Assembly: GCF_036567765.1 (NCBI RefSeq)
Contig: NZ_DATCTU010000129.1
Coordinates: 1-58,070 of the forward strand
Origin: Pseudobacteroides sp.
GTDB taxonomy: Bacteria > Bacillota > Clostridia > Acetivibrionales > DSM-2933
Direction: 5' to 3'
Length of the DNA: 58,070 nt
The position numbers and the translations under genes were made by a program. The notes beneath the pieces are model-generated. The model did no database searches, was not told the DNA's origin, and saw only the letters and a program-made list of their open reading frames with translations. Each line of letters begins with the position of its first letter. Position 1 is the stretch's first letter. Of this stretch, positions 33,030 through 42,788 are shown piece after piece.

Positions 33030-35678
33030 ATGATTGATAAGAGCAAAATGAGTGTCGATGAGATTCTCTTGGAAAAAGGCCTTTTGAATATTGAACAGCT
33101 TAAAAAAGTCTGGGGTATTCAGAGAGAAACAGGTAAAAAAATTGAAGATATACTTCTAGAGCTCCAATTAGTCACTCAAAGTGATTTGGTAAATGCTAGT
33201 GCATCAATGATGGAAATGGAATTTGTAGATCTTTCAAAATTTGATTTCAGCGATTACAGCATCCCTACTCTCATTGGTGAAAATATGGCATCTAGATATT
33301 GCATGATACCTATTGAAAGAAACGGTGATACCCTTATTGTTGCGATGAAAGATCCTACGGATATATTTGCTACGGATGATGTTAGGCTTACAACGGGCCT
33401 TGATATTAAGCCTGTTTTTGCAGACGCAAAACATATAGAAAATCTTATTTCTAAAATATTTGCTAAAAGTGTAAATAATAATATCAGCCAGGATGATAAT
33501 CAAGCAAATGATACTCAACAGGATTTGGCGAACATTTCTTATGAGAAGACAAATGCTGAGACAGCTGCTTCTCAAATACCGAACAATCATGATTACGACG
33601 GTTTTATGCAGTATCAAAATAGTTTTATGACAGATGAAAAAATAGAATATAATTTTGATGATGACATGGATTTGAATAATCCTTCATTTGATAATAATAC
33701 AAGTAATGAAGTTCAGGCAGCATCCGATTTTAAGTTAGAAAGTGAAATTGAAGATACAAGTTCCATATCAGATGTAAAATATGATAATGGCAGTTCTGAT
33801 AAAATAGAAGATTCCGGTTCCGGAATGATTTCAAATGAACCGTCTTTTTCTCCGGATAGTCAGTTCAAGGTTGGAAATACCGGATCCATGTTTATAAATG
33901 ATGAAAGTGAATATAAGCCATCGCTATTTAAAGAGAGACTCGGCAAACAGCTTGTTAGAGCTGGTGTTATCACTCAAGGGCAGCTTGATAGTGCCTTGGA
34001 TATTCAAACAAGAACAGGGAAGAGACTTGGGGAAATACTTGCAAAAGAAGGTTACATAAAGAAGAAAGTATTGTACGAATTCCTAGAAAAGCAGATGGGG
34101 ATTCCTCATGTAGACTTGGAAAATGCTAATATACCAGGCAATATTGTTTCTGCAGTAGATGAAAACATTGCAAGGAGACATAAATTAGTTCCCATTGAAA
34201 AGGAAAATAACACTTTAAAGGTTGCAATGAGCGACCCAATGAACATATTCTCAGTTGATGATCTTAGACTTGCTACAGGTATGGAAATAATACCCCTTCT
34301 AGCAGATGAAGATCAGATTGTTACGATTTTAAACAATCATTATGAAAAAGTATCAAAAGTAGTGGCAGCTGCAGCTAAAAAGGAAGATCCCAAAGAGCAG
34401 CAAAAAGTTGCCATTGATTTGGAAGAAGAGATAAAAAAGGTAAATGAAGAAATAAACGTAGAAATAAACGAAGAAGCAAAGGAAGAAGATGACATCATTG
34501 AAATAAGTGATGTAGACAATGCACCAATTGTGCGTATGGTTAATATCGTGTTTAATAAAGCTGTTGCAAGCCATGCCAGTGATATACATATAGAGCCTTA
34601 TGAGGATTGTGTTATGATAAGGTTCAGGGTTGACGGTCAGCTTATAGAGATCATGAAATACGATAAAAAGGTTCTCCCGTCCCTTGTTGCCAGGATAAAA
34701 ATCATTAGCGGCCTCAACATTGCGGAAAAACGTGTTCCCCAGGACGGTAGAATTTCAATGAAAATAGATAATTCTGCATATGACATGCGTGTATCTGTAC
34801 TCCCCACCATGTTTGGTGAAAAGATAGTTATAAGAATTGCAGATAAAGAGGGATTCAACGTATCTAAAAAAGATCTCGGATTTTTTGAAGATGACTTGGA
34901 GAAGTTCGACAGCATTTTATCCCATCCGCATGGTGTTGTACTTGTTACAGGACCTACTGGAAGTGGTAAATCCACTACATTATATACCGCATTAAAGGAG
35001 CTGTGCAAACCGAATGTTAACATAATGACTGTAGAGGACCCGGTGGAATCAACCGTTAGAGGTGTTAATCAGGTTCAGGTTAATGTTAAAGCAGGTCTTA
35101 CTTTTGCAGCAGCTTTAAGATCTTTCTTAAGACAGGACCCGGACATTATTATGGTTGGAGAGATTCGTGATGGCGAAACAGCCGAAATTGCAATTAGAGC
35201 AGCTATAACAGGCCATCTTGTTTTAAGCACACTACATACCAATGATGCACCTAGTACTGTAACAAGACTGATAGATATGGGAATAGAGCCGTTCCTTGCA
35301 TCATCTTCTGTTGTAGGTATCATAGCACAGAGACTTGTCAGAAGATTATGTCCTAAATGCAAGGAGGAGTGCACTCCTACATTAGCTGAAAAGCATGCTT
35401 TGGAAGTAGATGAAAATGAAGAAGTAAAGATTTATAACAAAAAGGGATGCCCAAATTGCAATAACACAGGTTATAGAGGCAGAATTGCGATATATGAAAT
35501 AATGACGATAAGTAATGAGATAAGAGATCTTATTGCAAAGAATGTAACATCCGATACAATTAAAGCTGCAGCTATTAAAAATGGTATGAAAACATTGAGG
35601 GCTAACTGTGCAAGGCTTGTTATATCAGGAGTTACAACAGTGGAAGAAATGTTCCGTGTTACTTATTCTAAAGAGTAG
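33030..35678 (+). CDS. pilB: Type IV pilus assembly ATPase PilB with tandem MshEN domains
   Basis: An 882-residue extension ATPase. Two MshEN (GSPII_E N-terminal) domains occur: about 1-135 and 300-445. The second carries the full RLGKQLVRAGVITQGQLDSA and RLGEILAKEGYI pattern known to bind c-di-GMP in MshE; the first lacks the RLG arginine. An acidic, Asn/Ser/Asp-rich linker of about 150 residues joins them. The ATPase core has GPTGSGKST near residue 641, Asp-box and HLVLSTLHT motifs, and a CPKC...CPNC zinc finger near 774. The ATG at 33030 follows GGGGAGG. First gene of the pilus operon. Confidence 0.95.
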   Translation: MIDKSKMSVDEILLEKGLLNIEQLKKVWGIQRETGKKIEDILLELQLVTQSDLVNASASMMEMEFVDLSKFDFSDYSIPTLIGENMASRYCMIPIERNGDTLIVAMKDPTDIFATDDVRLTTGLDIKPVFADAKHIENLISKIFAKSVNNNISQDDNQANDTQQDLANISYEKTNAETAASQIPNNHDYDGFMQYQNSFMTDEKIEYNFDDDMDLNNPSFDNNTSNEVQAASDFKLESEIEDTSSISDVKYDNGSSDKIEDSGSGMISNEPSFSPDSQFKVGNTGSMFINDESEYKPSLFKERLGKQLVRAGVITQGQLDSALDIQTRTGKRLGEILAKEGYIKKKVLYEFLEKQMGIPHVDLENANIPGNIVSAVDENIARRHKLVPIEKENNTLKVAMSDPMNIFSVDDLRLATGMEIIPLLADEDQIVTILNNHYEKVSKVVAAAAKKEDPKEQQKVAIDLEEEIKKVNEEINVEINEEAKEEDDIIEISDVDNAPIVRMVNIVFNKAVASHASDIHIEPYEDCVMIRFRVDGQLIEIMKYDKKVLPSLVARIKIISGLNIAEKRVPQDGRISMKIDNSAYDMRVSVLPTMFGEKIVIRIADKEGFNVSKKDLGFFEDDLEKFDSILSHPHGVVLVTGPTGSGKSTTLYTALKELCKPNVNIMTVEDPVESTVRGVNQVQVNVKAGLTFAAALRSFLRQDPDIIMVGEIRDGETAEIAIRAAITGHLVLSTLHTNDAPSTVTRLIDMGIEPFLASSSVVGIIAQRLVRRLCPKCKEECTPTLAEKHALEVDENEEVKIYNKKGCPNCNNTGYRGRIAIYEIMTISNEIRDLIAKNVTSDTIKAAAIKNGMKTLRANCARLVISGVTTVEEMFRVTYSKE

Positions 35679-35695
35679 AATGTGAGGATGAAAAG

Positions 35696-36751
35696 ATGAA
35701 TCTGAATTATTTGCTACAGCAGACAGTTATAAATAATGCATCTGACCTTCACTTATGTACCGGAGTATCACCGGTTATAAGAATACATGGGGATCTTATA
35801 TATTTAAATGAGCCTGTATTGACGGCTCAAGACTGCGAAAGAATGGCTAAGCAATGCCTTTCAAGTGATTTGTTTAACAATCTGGTTGAGACAGGAGAGG
35901 TTGATGCATCATATTCTCTTCCTGGTATAGCAAGATTCAGAATAAATATATTCAGGCAAAGAGGAAGTTATGCAATAGCAGCGAGAACAATTCCTACTGA
36001 AATACCTAAAATTGAAGACCTGGGTTTGCCTGAAATAACTGCCGAGCTGGCGATGAAGCAAAGAGGTCTGGTCCTTCTGACAGGGCCTACAGGAAGCGGT
36101 AAGTCTACTACACTTGCAGCAATGATAGATTATATCAATAATAGGAAAAAATGTCACATTATTACAATAGAGGATCCCATAGAGTTTTTACATAAACATA
36201 ACAGAAGTATTATCAACCAAAGAGAAATCGGCGGTGATACAAAGACTTATTCAAATGCCATGAGGGCTGTATTAAGAGAAGACCCTGACGTAATACTCAT
36301 AGGAGAGATGCGTGACCAAGAAACAATATCTACAGCACTTACTGCAGCAGAAACAGGTCACCTTGTACTGTCAACATTACATACGGTAGGCTCTGCAAAA
36401 ACAATTGACAGAATTATTGACGTATTTCCTCCATATCAGCAGTCTCAGGTAAGAAGCCAGCTTTCAACTGTTCTTATGGGAATTATTTCACAGCAGCTCA
36501 TAAAAAGAGCTGATGGAAGAGGAAGATTATTAGCAACTGAAGTCATGATATGGACACCAGCAATAGCCAATCTGATACGTGAGTCCCGTACTCCGCAGAT
36601 TAATACCTGTATACATACAGGTTCCCAGTTTGGAATGCACTCAATGGACTCATGTGTTGCAAACCTTTATAGATCAAAGCTGATAGACTTTGAAAGTGCT
36701 TGTCAATATGCACTTGATATAGATAATTTGAAAAAACTGCTCTCTACATAA
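35696..36751 (+). CDS. pilT: Type IV pilus retraction ATPase PilT
   Basis: A 351-residue hexameric ATPase, the usual PilT length, that drives pilus disassembly. The N-terminal PAS-like domain contains ASDLHLCTGVSPVIRIHGDL. The core has Walker A GPTGSGKSTTL near residue 130, the Asp box (IITIEDPIEF), Walker B (VILIGEMRDQETI), the histidine box HLVLSTLHT, and a C-terminal segment resembling the PilT AIRNLIRE motif (AIANLIRES). The gene starts 17 bp after pilB. Presence of pilT means pili here are probably retractile. Confidence 0.95.
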   Translation: MNLNYLLQQTVINNASDLHLCTGVSPVIRIHGDLIYLNEPVLTAQDCERMAKQCLSSDLFNNLVETGEVDASYSLPGIARFRINIFRQRGSYAIAARTIPTEIPKIEDLGLPEITAELAMKQRGLVLLTGPTGSGKSTTLAAMIDYINNRKKCHIITIEDPIEFLHKHNRSIINQREIGGDTKTYSNAMRAVLREDPDVILIGEMRDQETISTALTAAETGHLVLSTLHTVGSAKTIDRIIDVFPPYQQSQVRSQLSTVLMGIISQQLIKRADGRGRLLATEVMIWTPAIANLIRESRTPQINTCIHTGSQFGMHSMDSCVANLYRSKLIDFESACQYALDIDNLKKLLST

Positions 36752-36894
36752 TTATTTCGAATTTGGTGGGTTTAGATGGCTTTTTAAGATAAATCATGAT
36801 ATAATATAAGTTACTATGATATAATTTTAGTTATAGCATATAGTATTAATACCAAAGCTCTTCTAAATCTGATTTTTATAATGAGGTGCATAAG

Positions 36895-38004
36895 ATGGCA
36901 TTGCAATTTTTCTCAAGTGATTTTATGACCATTGACATAGGGTTCCGGTACATAAAAATAATTCAGCTCAGAAAAAAGAAAAATAATGATTTAATTGTAA
37001 TCAACTATGGTATAGGAGATACCCCAAAGGGGTGTATTAAGAATGGGGCAATTAAAGATAAGGCAAGAGTTGTTTCTGAGATTAAGAGAGTCATTGATGA
37101 GCATGATCTAAGTGCTAAAGAAGCTAAGATAGTTGTATCAGGTACAAATATTATTACCAGAATAATAATGGTTGATAAGGTTGAAGAAAAGGAAGTTGAC
37201 AAAAAGGTATGGTCTGAAATTCACAATTTTCTTCCGATAAATTTTGATGAGCACCGTGTGGGTTATAAGTTGCTGGACATTGTTAATGACGGCGGCAAGG
37301 AGAAAATGAGAGTATTTGTAACAGCTGTAGCTAAAAATATAATAAACAGTTACATAGAGATACTAAAGGAGCTTAAGTTGAAGCCGGTCTCAGTTGATAT
37401 TCCGGCGAACAGCATATCGAAATTTTTCCAAAAGGATATAGAGTTTAAAGAAACTGATATATTATCAAGAAAACAGAGGTTTCCAAAGACATCTACCAAT
37501 ACAGTGGCGGTTATTGATTTAGGATCGGAAACCACAATAGTGAATATTCTTAAAAACAAAATTCCCGAATTTAATAGGGTTGTGCTCTTAGGTAGCAGTA
37601 ATATAGATCAGGTTATTATGGAACAACTCACTTTAGACAGTCGTGATACTGAAAAGGCAGAAAGATACAAAAAGATGTATGGAATGGTAGCTTACAGAGA
37701 TCCAAATAACGATCTTGAATGGCAGTGTAGTGAATGTTCCAAAAAAGTAATCGGTGAAATAACAAAGAATATAAAAATGTGCTTTAATTTTTACATAGAT
37801 AGATGCGGTGGAGAACAAATAAGCAAGATATTTCTCGTAGGAGGCGGTTCAAAGCTTAAAGGAATAAGGGAGTATTTTGAAGAAGCCTTCGGCGTACCTA
37901 CTTATCCAATAAACTATGTTGATGTCAGAGGAATTGAATTTGCACCGGAGCTAAACATTGAAAAGATAAATTACCTTATAAACGCCATAGGTATAGCATT
38001 ATAA
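36895..38004 (+). CDS. pilM: Type IV pilus assembly protein PilM
   Basis: A 369-residue actin-fold protein that forms the cytoplasmic part of the PilMNO alignment complex. It has FMTIDIGFRYIKIIQL (phosphate 1 region), VAVIDLGSETTIVNI near residue 205, and FLVGGGSKLKGIREYF near 315, typical of FtsA/PilM-type nucleotide binding. The ATG at 36895 follows GAGGTG. A 143-bp gap separates it from pilT. Its partner would be the N-terminal peptide of PilN, here KDINLLP. Confidence 0.9.
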   Translation: MALQFFSSDFMTIDIGFRYIKIIQLRKKKNNDLIVINYGIGDTPKGCIKNGAIKDKARVVSEIKRVIDEHDLSAKEAKIVVSGTNIITRIIMVDKVEEKEVDKKVWSEIHNFLPINFDEHRVGYKLLDIVNDGGKEKMRVFVTAVAKNIINSYIEILKELKLKPVSVDIPANSISKFFQKDIEFKETDILSRKQRFPKTSTNTVAVIDLGSETTIVNILKNKIPEFNRVVLLGSSNIDQVIMEQLTLDSRDTEKAERYKKMYGMVAYRDPNNDLEWQCSECSKKVIGEITKNIKMCFNFYIDRCGGEQISKIFLVGGGSKLKGIREYFEEAFGVPTYPINYVDVRGIEFAPELNIEKINYLINAIGIAL

Positions 38005-38032
38005 ATAAGAAATCAGTTTGGGGGTTCAATAA

Positions 38033-39244
38033 ATGCCGTTATATACTTATCGGGTCAAAAATGAATCAGGTAAGATTTTCACAGGTGAGGCCAAGGTTGA
38101 AAGAGAGTCAGACCTTTCCGCAATGCTTATTGAAAGAGGCTACTCAGTAGTCGAGATCAAGGAAAAAAACGCTTTTACAGATATATCGCAGATAAAGATA
38201 TTTCAAAAGAGAGTTACAATAAAGGATTTATCGATTTTTTCAAGACAGTTTGCTATTATACTTGAAGCAGGGATACCAATAGCAGCATGTTTGGATATCT
38301 TAAAGGAGCAAACAACCAACCCTACATTAAAGAGGGTTATAACAGATATAGGTGATGATATAAAAAAGGGTATTTCGCTGTCGGCTTCAATGAAAAAACA
38401 AACCGACATATTTCCCGGATTATTTGTAACAATGGTAGAAGCCGGTGAAGTCAGCGGTCAGTTGGACAAGGTTTTTAACAGGCTGGCGGAGCAGATGGAA
38501 AAGCAGTACAAGTTAAATCAAAAAATAAAGAGTGCAATGACTTATCCTATCATAGTGGTTTCAATAGCAGTAATAGTTGTAATAATCCTTATGGCATTCG
38601 TTGTTCCTTCCTTCACATCAGCATTAGGTGATTTTGGTGTTGAGATGCCTATATTTACTAAGATACTAATCGCTGTAAGCGGTTTCTTCAAGATGTTTTG
38701 GTGGGCGGTATTTCTTGCAATTGGAGGCACAGTCTTCTTTTTAAGATCATATTCAAAAACCAAAAACGGAAAAAGGTTTTTTGGAAGTCTCGCAATAAGG
38801 CTTCCAGTAATAAAGATTGTTGTTAAGAATACAATAACTGCCAGATTCACAAGAACACTAGGTACCCTAATAGCAAGTGGGGTAATGCTTATACAGTCGA
38901 TGGAAGTTGTACAGAATGTTATAGGTAATGCAGCAATTTCGGAAGCATTTGACGAAGTTATTTCTGAAATAAAGAAGGGAAGAGGTCTTAGCCAGCCTCT
39001 TGCGTCAATGAAGTTTTTCCCGCCCATGGTCATGTCTATGATTAAAGTAGGGGAAGAATCGGGAGATCTGGATTTTTCATTAAATAAATGTGCTGATTTC
39101 TATGACGAAGAGGTTGAAGTTTCATTGAAAATGATGACTGATTTTATCAACCCAGCTATTATAATGGTGTTGGCAGTGCTAGTTGGATTTATAGTATTAA
39201 GTGTTCTGTATCCAATGCTTTCTATATATCAGAACATCGAATAA
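38033..39244 (+). CDS. pilC: Type IV pilus inner-membrane platform protein PilC
   Basis: A 403-residue type II secretion F-family protein, full length. It has two repeated GspF domains, each with the FSRQFAIILEAGIPIAACLD / FTRTLGTLIASGVMLIQSME pattern. Three membrane helices lie at about residues 168-195, 215-238 and 370-397. It anchors the PilB and PilT motors and the growing pilus in the cytoplasmic membrane. It lies 28 bp after pilM. Confidence 0.95.
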   Translation: MPLYTYRVKNESGKIFTGEAKVERESDLSAMLIERGYSVVEIKEKNAFTDISQIKIFQKRVTIKDLSIFSRQFAIILEAGIPIAACLDILKEQTTNPTLKRVITDIGDDIKKGISLSASMKKQTDIFPGLFVTMVEAGEVSGQLDKVFNRLAEQMEKQYKLNQKIKSAMTYPIIVVSIAVIVVIILMAFVVPSFTSALGDFGVEMPIFTKILIAVSGFFKMFWWAVFLAIGGTVFFLRSYSKTKNGKRFFGSLAIRLPVIKIVVKNTITARFTRTLGTLIASGVMLIQSMEVVQNVIGNAAISEAFDEVISEIKKGRGLSQPLASMKFFPPMVMSMIKVGEESGDLDFSLNKCADFYDEEVEVSLKMMTDFINPAIIMVLAVLVGFIVLSVLYPMLSIYQNIE

Positions 39245-39374
39245 AAAAGGGATCAAATAAAGTGTCCATAAATAAACCAAAATGAAGGGGGGTGGACGAT
39301 AAACAATGCTTAATGGTTTATCGGAAGGGCAAAGTAAAAAAATTAATCCAACAAAAATCAGAGGGGGAAAAGTT

Positions 39375-39824
39375 ATGAAAAAAATGTTAAAGAGTAAAAA
39401 AGGTTTTTCATTAATCGAGTTATTGATAGTTGTTGCTATACTGGCAATCCTTGCTGCAATCAGTATAAACTTATTTGGTGGTGTTTTAAACAAACAGAAG
39501 GATAAATCAGATCAGGGTGCTGCAAGTTATTTACAGACTGCTATTCAGACTTACATAGCTGAAACTGATGATTCAGATTTGAGCGGAATAGGTGGTGAGT
39601 CAGCAGGATTCGATGCTATTGTTACAGCATTAGCAGATACAATAGATTATGATGCAGATGGTGATGGTACAGCTGAAACCTATGGTCCTTATTTAAATGC
39701 GGATAAAGCAAAGCTAAGTGCAAAAGGTGCTTTCTTAAATGTAAAAGTTGATTCAGCTAATCAGGTTGTTACTGTTACAGTTGATAAAACAATAGTTAGT
39801 AATGCTATAGATGTTACTCCATAA
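39375..39824 (+). CDS. pilA: Type IV major prepilin
   Basis: A 149-residue prepilin. The leader MKKMLKSKKG ends at the prepilin-peptidase site, and the mature protein begins FSLIELLIVVAILAILAA with the conserved Glu at position 5 and a hydrophobic helix. The soluble part is acidic, Asp/Ala/Thr-rich, and lacks the disulfide loop common in Gram-negative pilins, as expected for Gram-positives. I use the ATG at 39375 after GAGGGGG; a longer reading from 39306 would bury the leader. A 14-bp hairpin after the stop suggests this message is more abundant than the distal genes. No prepilin peptidase gene is in the window. Confidence 0.9.
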   Translation: MKKMLKSKKGFSLIELLIVVAILAILAAISINLFGGVLNKQKDKSDQGAASYLQTAIQTYIAETDDSDLSGIGGESAGFDAIVTALADTIDYDADGDGTAETYGPYLNADKAKLSAKGAFLNVKVDSANQVVTVTVDKTIVSNAIDVTP

Positions 39825-39837
39825 TAAAAATATAAAT

Positions 39838-39870
39838 AATTATCACCCTGGTTATACCAGGGTGATAATT
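39838..39870 (+). terminator. Strong 14-bp hairpin after the major pilin gene
   Basis: AATTATCACCCTGG (39838-39851), loop TTATA, and its exact complement (39857-39870). There is no long T run (TTTAAAAAGG follows), so it may be a partial terminator or a 3'-end stabiliser that raises pilA mRNA over downstream minor pilins. Confidence 0.65.
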
Positions 39871-39887
39871 TAAAAAGGTGATATAAT

Positions 39888-40427
39888 ATGAACTTGAGGT
39901 TTATTTTAAAAAACAAAAAGGGCATTTCACTTATTGAGGTTTTGCTTTATGTTGCCTTGCTGGGGATGGTTCTCCCTATGGTATCTACCATGTTGATGCA
40001 TGGTTTTGACTCGTATAAGTCAAACTATAGGTTTATAGAACAGGAAAATATGATATCCAATGTGACTCATCTAATTAGGAAAGATATTGAAAGTGCAAAG
40101 ACGATAATCTTTAATCCAGATGGAAAGGAGATTACTTTGAAATTTTCAGGAAAAAGCGATAAGACTTGGAAATTTGACAGTACTGACAGCACCATAAAGG
40201 TCGGAAGTACAATTGTTGCAAGGAATATTGATGTATCAAAATCTAGTTTTGATAAACAAATTGATAGTTTAAGTTACACTGAAACCCATACCGGGGCAAA
40301 GGTTTTTGATAAAGGTTATATTTTGTTGACCATCAAGCCCGTTGAGACCAATAAAAAAATTAAAAACAGGAATTTTACAAAACCGATAATTACAGAGTTT
40401 TCTGTTAGATATAAAGAAATACAATAG
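39888..40427 (+). CDS. Minor prepilin (PilW/PilJ-like)
   Basis: A 179-residue protein with a type III-signal-like leader MNLRFILKNKKG, cleaved before ISLIEVLLYVALLGMVLPMV, Glu at mature position 5 and one hydrophobic helix. The rest is a small beta-rich domain (KEITLKFSGKSDKTWKFDST, VARNIDVSKSSF) as in PulG/GspJ-type minor pilins. It starts 18 bp after the pilA hairpin with AAAGGTGAT upstream. Probably part of the tip or initiation complex. Confidence 0.85.
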   Translation: MNLRFILKNKKGISLIEVLLYVALLGMVLPMVSTMLMHGFDSYKSNYRFIEQENMISNVTHLIRKDIESAKTIIFNPDGKEITLKFSGKSDKTWKFDSTDSTIKVGSTIVARNIDVSKSSFDKQIDSLSYTETHTGAKVFDKGYILLTIKPVETNKKIKNRNFTKPIITEFSVRYKEIQ

Positions 40428-40447
40428 AATTGTAAGGGGGAAATAGT

Positions 40448-41005
40448 GTGAAGGATATAAATTTGTTACCTGATGACATTAGAACACCACAGGAACCGGT
40501 GAAATCAGAAAAATCTGGAGTTTCTACTGTAAAGGTTGTTACTCTTGTCATAGCAGTTTTAGCTTTGGTTGGGGTTTCCCTTGTTTTGCCTAAAGTATAT
40601 ATAATAATGCAAAATACAAGGCTGGATATTATTAATAACAATATTGACAGCAATAAGTTTGACGAAGTTAAAGCAGTCAACTCTGACATTGTAAAGATAA
40701 AGGCTGAAATCAGCAAAAAAAATGGAATTGTTATTGATATAGACAATAAGAATATTATGGTGGGACAAATAGTTAATTATATTAGTAACTCTCTTACAAA
40801 GGGATGTACTCTAGATGCCATAAAATTTGGTGATGAAAATCTTATAATCGAAGGAACTACAATTGATCCGATGAGTGCAACTGAATTTATTTCATATATA
40901 TCAAGAGTTGATTATTTAAGAGTTGCAGACTCAACAATTGAACTAAAAGATGGAAAATACCAATTCAAATATACTTTTGATATTGCAAGAAAGGAAGGAA
41001 AGTAA
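40448..41005 (+). CDS. pilN: Type IV pilus assembly protein PilN
   Basis: A 185-residue bitopic membrane protein. It starts with the PilM-binding peptide KDINLLPDDIR, then has a membrane helix at about residues 27-47 (VVTLVIAVLALVGVSLVLP), a coiled-coil stretch (about 50-85), and a ferredoxin-like PilN fold (GCTLDAIKFGDENLIIEGTT). The start is GTG after AAGGGGGAAATA. It is followed one base later by the PilO gene. Confidence 0.88.
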   Translation: MKDINLLPDDIRTPQEPVKSEKSGVSTVKVVTLVIAVLALVGVSLVLPKVYIIMQNTRLDIINNNIDSNKFDEVKAVNSDIVKIKAEISKKNGIVIDIDNKNIMVGQIVNYISNSLTKGCTLDAIKFGDENLIIEGTTIDPMSATEFISYISRVDYLRVADSTIELKDGKYQFKYTFDIARKEGK

Positions 41006-41006
41006 T

Positions 41007-42293
41007 ATGAATATTGGCAAAAAGGAGATAAAACTTCTTGTAATATTAGGGGTAATACTATATGGGTTTGTATTTTATTTGGTTTTCGTAAACAATTATA
41101 TACCTGAAATTAATGTTGTTAATGCCAAACTTTCAGAAGCAAAAGAGAAAGAGAGTGCTTTGGAAAAGGATCTGGAGAATATAGATCAAAAGAAAAGTGA
41201 ACTTAAGACAAAAAACGTGGTAAGTGAAAGAATAGGTAATTATGTGCCGAATAGTAGTGATATGTACGATCCTATTACCTATATGATAAAACTTCAAAAA
41301 CTTGTGGGTAACAAATTAACTGATGTTAAGATTAATCAACCTGAGGAAGTTTTAGTACCTACCAAGGATAGTGACAATAAGCCAACCAGTAATGTTGAGC
41401 AAGTAAAGTCGGAAGTTGATAATACTGGGCTTGGAAATGAAGTGACTGCACCGGCAAATGCTAAAAAAGGAACAAAATATTATTCTATTGCAATAGATTT
41501 CAAAGCAAAACTTGCATATAATGAAATTTTGGAATTGCTTTCATATATAGAAGGTGGATCAAGGAGAATAAAAATATCTCAATTTAAAGTAGAATCTAAA
41601 AAGGAAAGTAAAAATGCTTCAAGCCCTCCGAAAGCGACGCCTGTTCCAAACCAAACTGCAGGTACTGTTCTTAATGATGTCGAAGTAACAATTAAGTTAT
41701 ATACACAGGATATTGAGGAAGCTAATAAGCTATTTAACTCAAGTAAAAACAGATACAACAAATATGACGAAAGCTCAGGCCTGATATTTACCATATCATC
41801 TAATACTGGAACGACAAATAATAATAGTACTGCTGTTAGAAATAATAACAGCAGTACTTCTTCACAAAATAATAAAGTTGTAGAGCCAGATTTCATATTG
41901 GAAGAGACTGGTTATTTTACTGCTGGAGAGAACTTTCTTGTTAGAGGTATAGATAAATATAACGATTTTTTCAGGTATAAAACTGCCGGCAGAACAGATG
42001 TACAGCTTACTTTGACTGAAAATAAATATACAATGATAATTACCTATGCTGTCGGAAAGAGTAAAACCATTTCAGGAAGTATACCTAATAGAGATTTAAA
42101 TGCAGATCTGAAAGTGGATGTTGGTGATATAAAAGAAAATGAAAGAATACGAGTTAATTACAAAATAACAAATAATTCTTCTAATAAGCTTCACTTGAAT
42201 GTTTTTGATCCGGGAGGACGAATAAAGGTACTAGATAGATCAGGTAATGTTGTTAAAGGTAAAAGTGAAAGAGAAAAAGTAAGCATAAATTAA
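41007..42293 (+). CDS. pilO: PilO-like pilus assembly protein with extended C-terminus
   Basis: A 428-residue protein, about twice the usual PilO length. Residues 1-30 hold the membrane helix, about 35-75 a coiled coil, and about 90-240 the PilO-like ferredoxin fold (YYSIAIDFKAKLAYNEILELLSYIEGG). A Ser/Asn-rich linker (around residues 260-300) leads to a beta-rich C-terminal domain of about 120 residues (FTAGENFLVRGIDKYNDFFR) that I do not recognise. The ATG at 41007 follows GGAAGG and is one base past the pilN stop, so translation is coupled. Confidence 0.8.
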   Translation: MNIGKKEIKLLVILGVILYGFVFYLVFVNNYIPEINVVNAKLSEAKEKESALEKDLENIDQKKSELKTKNVVSERIGNYVPNSSDMYDPITYMIKLQKLVGNKLTDVKINQPEEVLVPTKDSDNKPTSNVEQVKSEVDNTGLGNEVTAPANAKKGTKYYSIAIDFKAKLAYNEILELLSYIEGGSRRIKISQFKVESKKESKNASSPPKATPVPNQTAGTVLNDVEVTIKLYTQDIEEANKLFNSSKNRYNKYDESSGLIFTISSNTGTTNNNSTAVRNNNSSTSSQNNKVVEPDFILEETGYFTAGENFLVRGIDKYNDFFRYKTAGRTDVQLTLTENKYTMIITYAVGKSKTISGSIPNRDLNADLKVDVGDIKENERIRVNYKITNNSSNKLHLNVFDPGGRIKVLDRSGNVVKGKSEREKVSIN

Positions 42294-42305
42294 GGGTGAT
42301 AAGTT

Positions 42306-42734
42306 ATGGGGAAACTAACAAGAAGCAAAAAGGGTTTTACAATAGTGGAGTTGATTATATCTGTAACACTACTGGCAATTATTACAGTTCCTCTAATGGC
42401 TGGGTTTGCAAATATTGCTTTGATAAATAAACTTACGAGAAACCAAATAGAGATAAATGCTGTTGCAAGGCAAGTTCAGCAGGAAGTAATAGATATTGTA
42501 AAAAAAGGCGGAGCAGCTGAGGATGTAAATGGTAATAGTGTGAATATAAAAAATACGGATGTTAGTAATATTAAAGTTGGGCAGGCAAGTACTGAAAATG
42601 CAATTTTTAAGTACGATGTAGACTATATAGCTCCAACTTCTAGTGGTGTAAATGAATATATTATAACTTTATATAAAAAAAAGGGAACGGATTTTAAAGT
42701 AGTACAGAGATTCAAGGTATACGTATCGATATGA
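42306..42734 (+). CDS. Minor prepilin (PilV/GspI-like)
   Basis: A 142-residue prepilin. Leader MGKLTRSKKG, then FTIVELIISVTLLAIITVPLMAG with Glu at position 5, then a short beta domain (YIITLYKKKGTDFKVVQRFKVYV). It lies 12 bp after the PilO-like gene with AAGGGTGAT upstream. A subunit of the pilus tip complex is the likely role. Confidence 0.85.
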   Translation: MGKLTRSKKGFTIVELIISVTLLAIITVPLMAGFANIALINKLTRNQIEINAVARQVQQEVIDIVKKGGAAEDVNGNSVNIKNTDVSNIKVGQASTENAIFKYDVDYIAPTSSGVNEYIITLYKKKGTDFKVVQRFKVYVSI

Positions 42735-42788
42735 GTTAATTGCTTATTGGTGCAATTTGGAAATAATTGAGATAGTGGGGTGAGTAAA

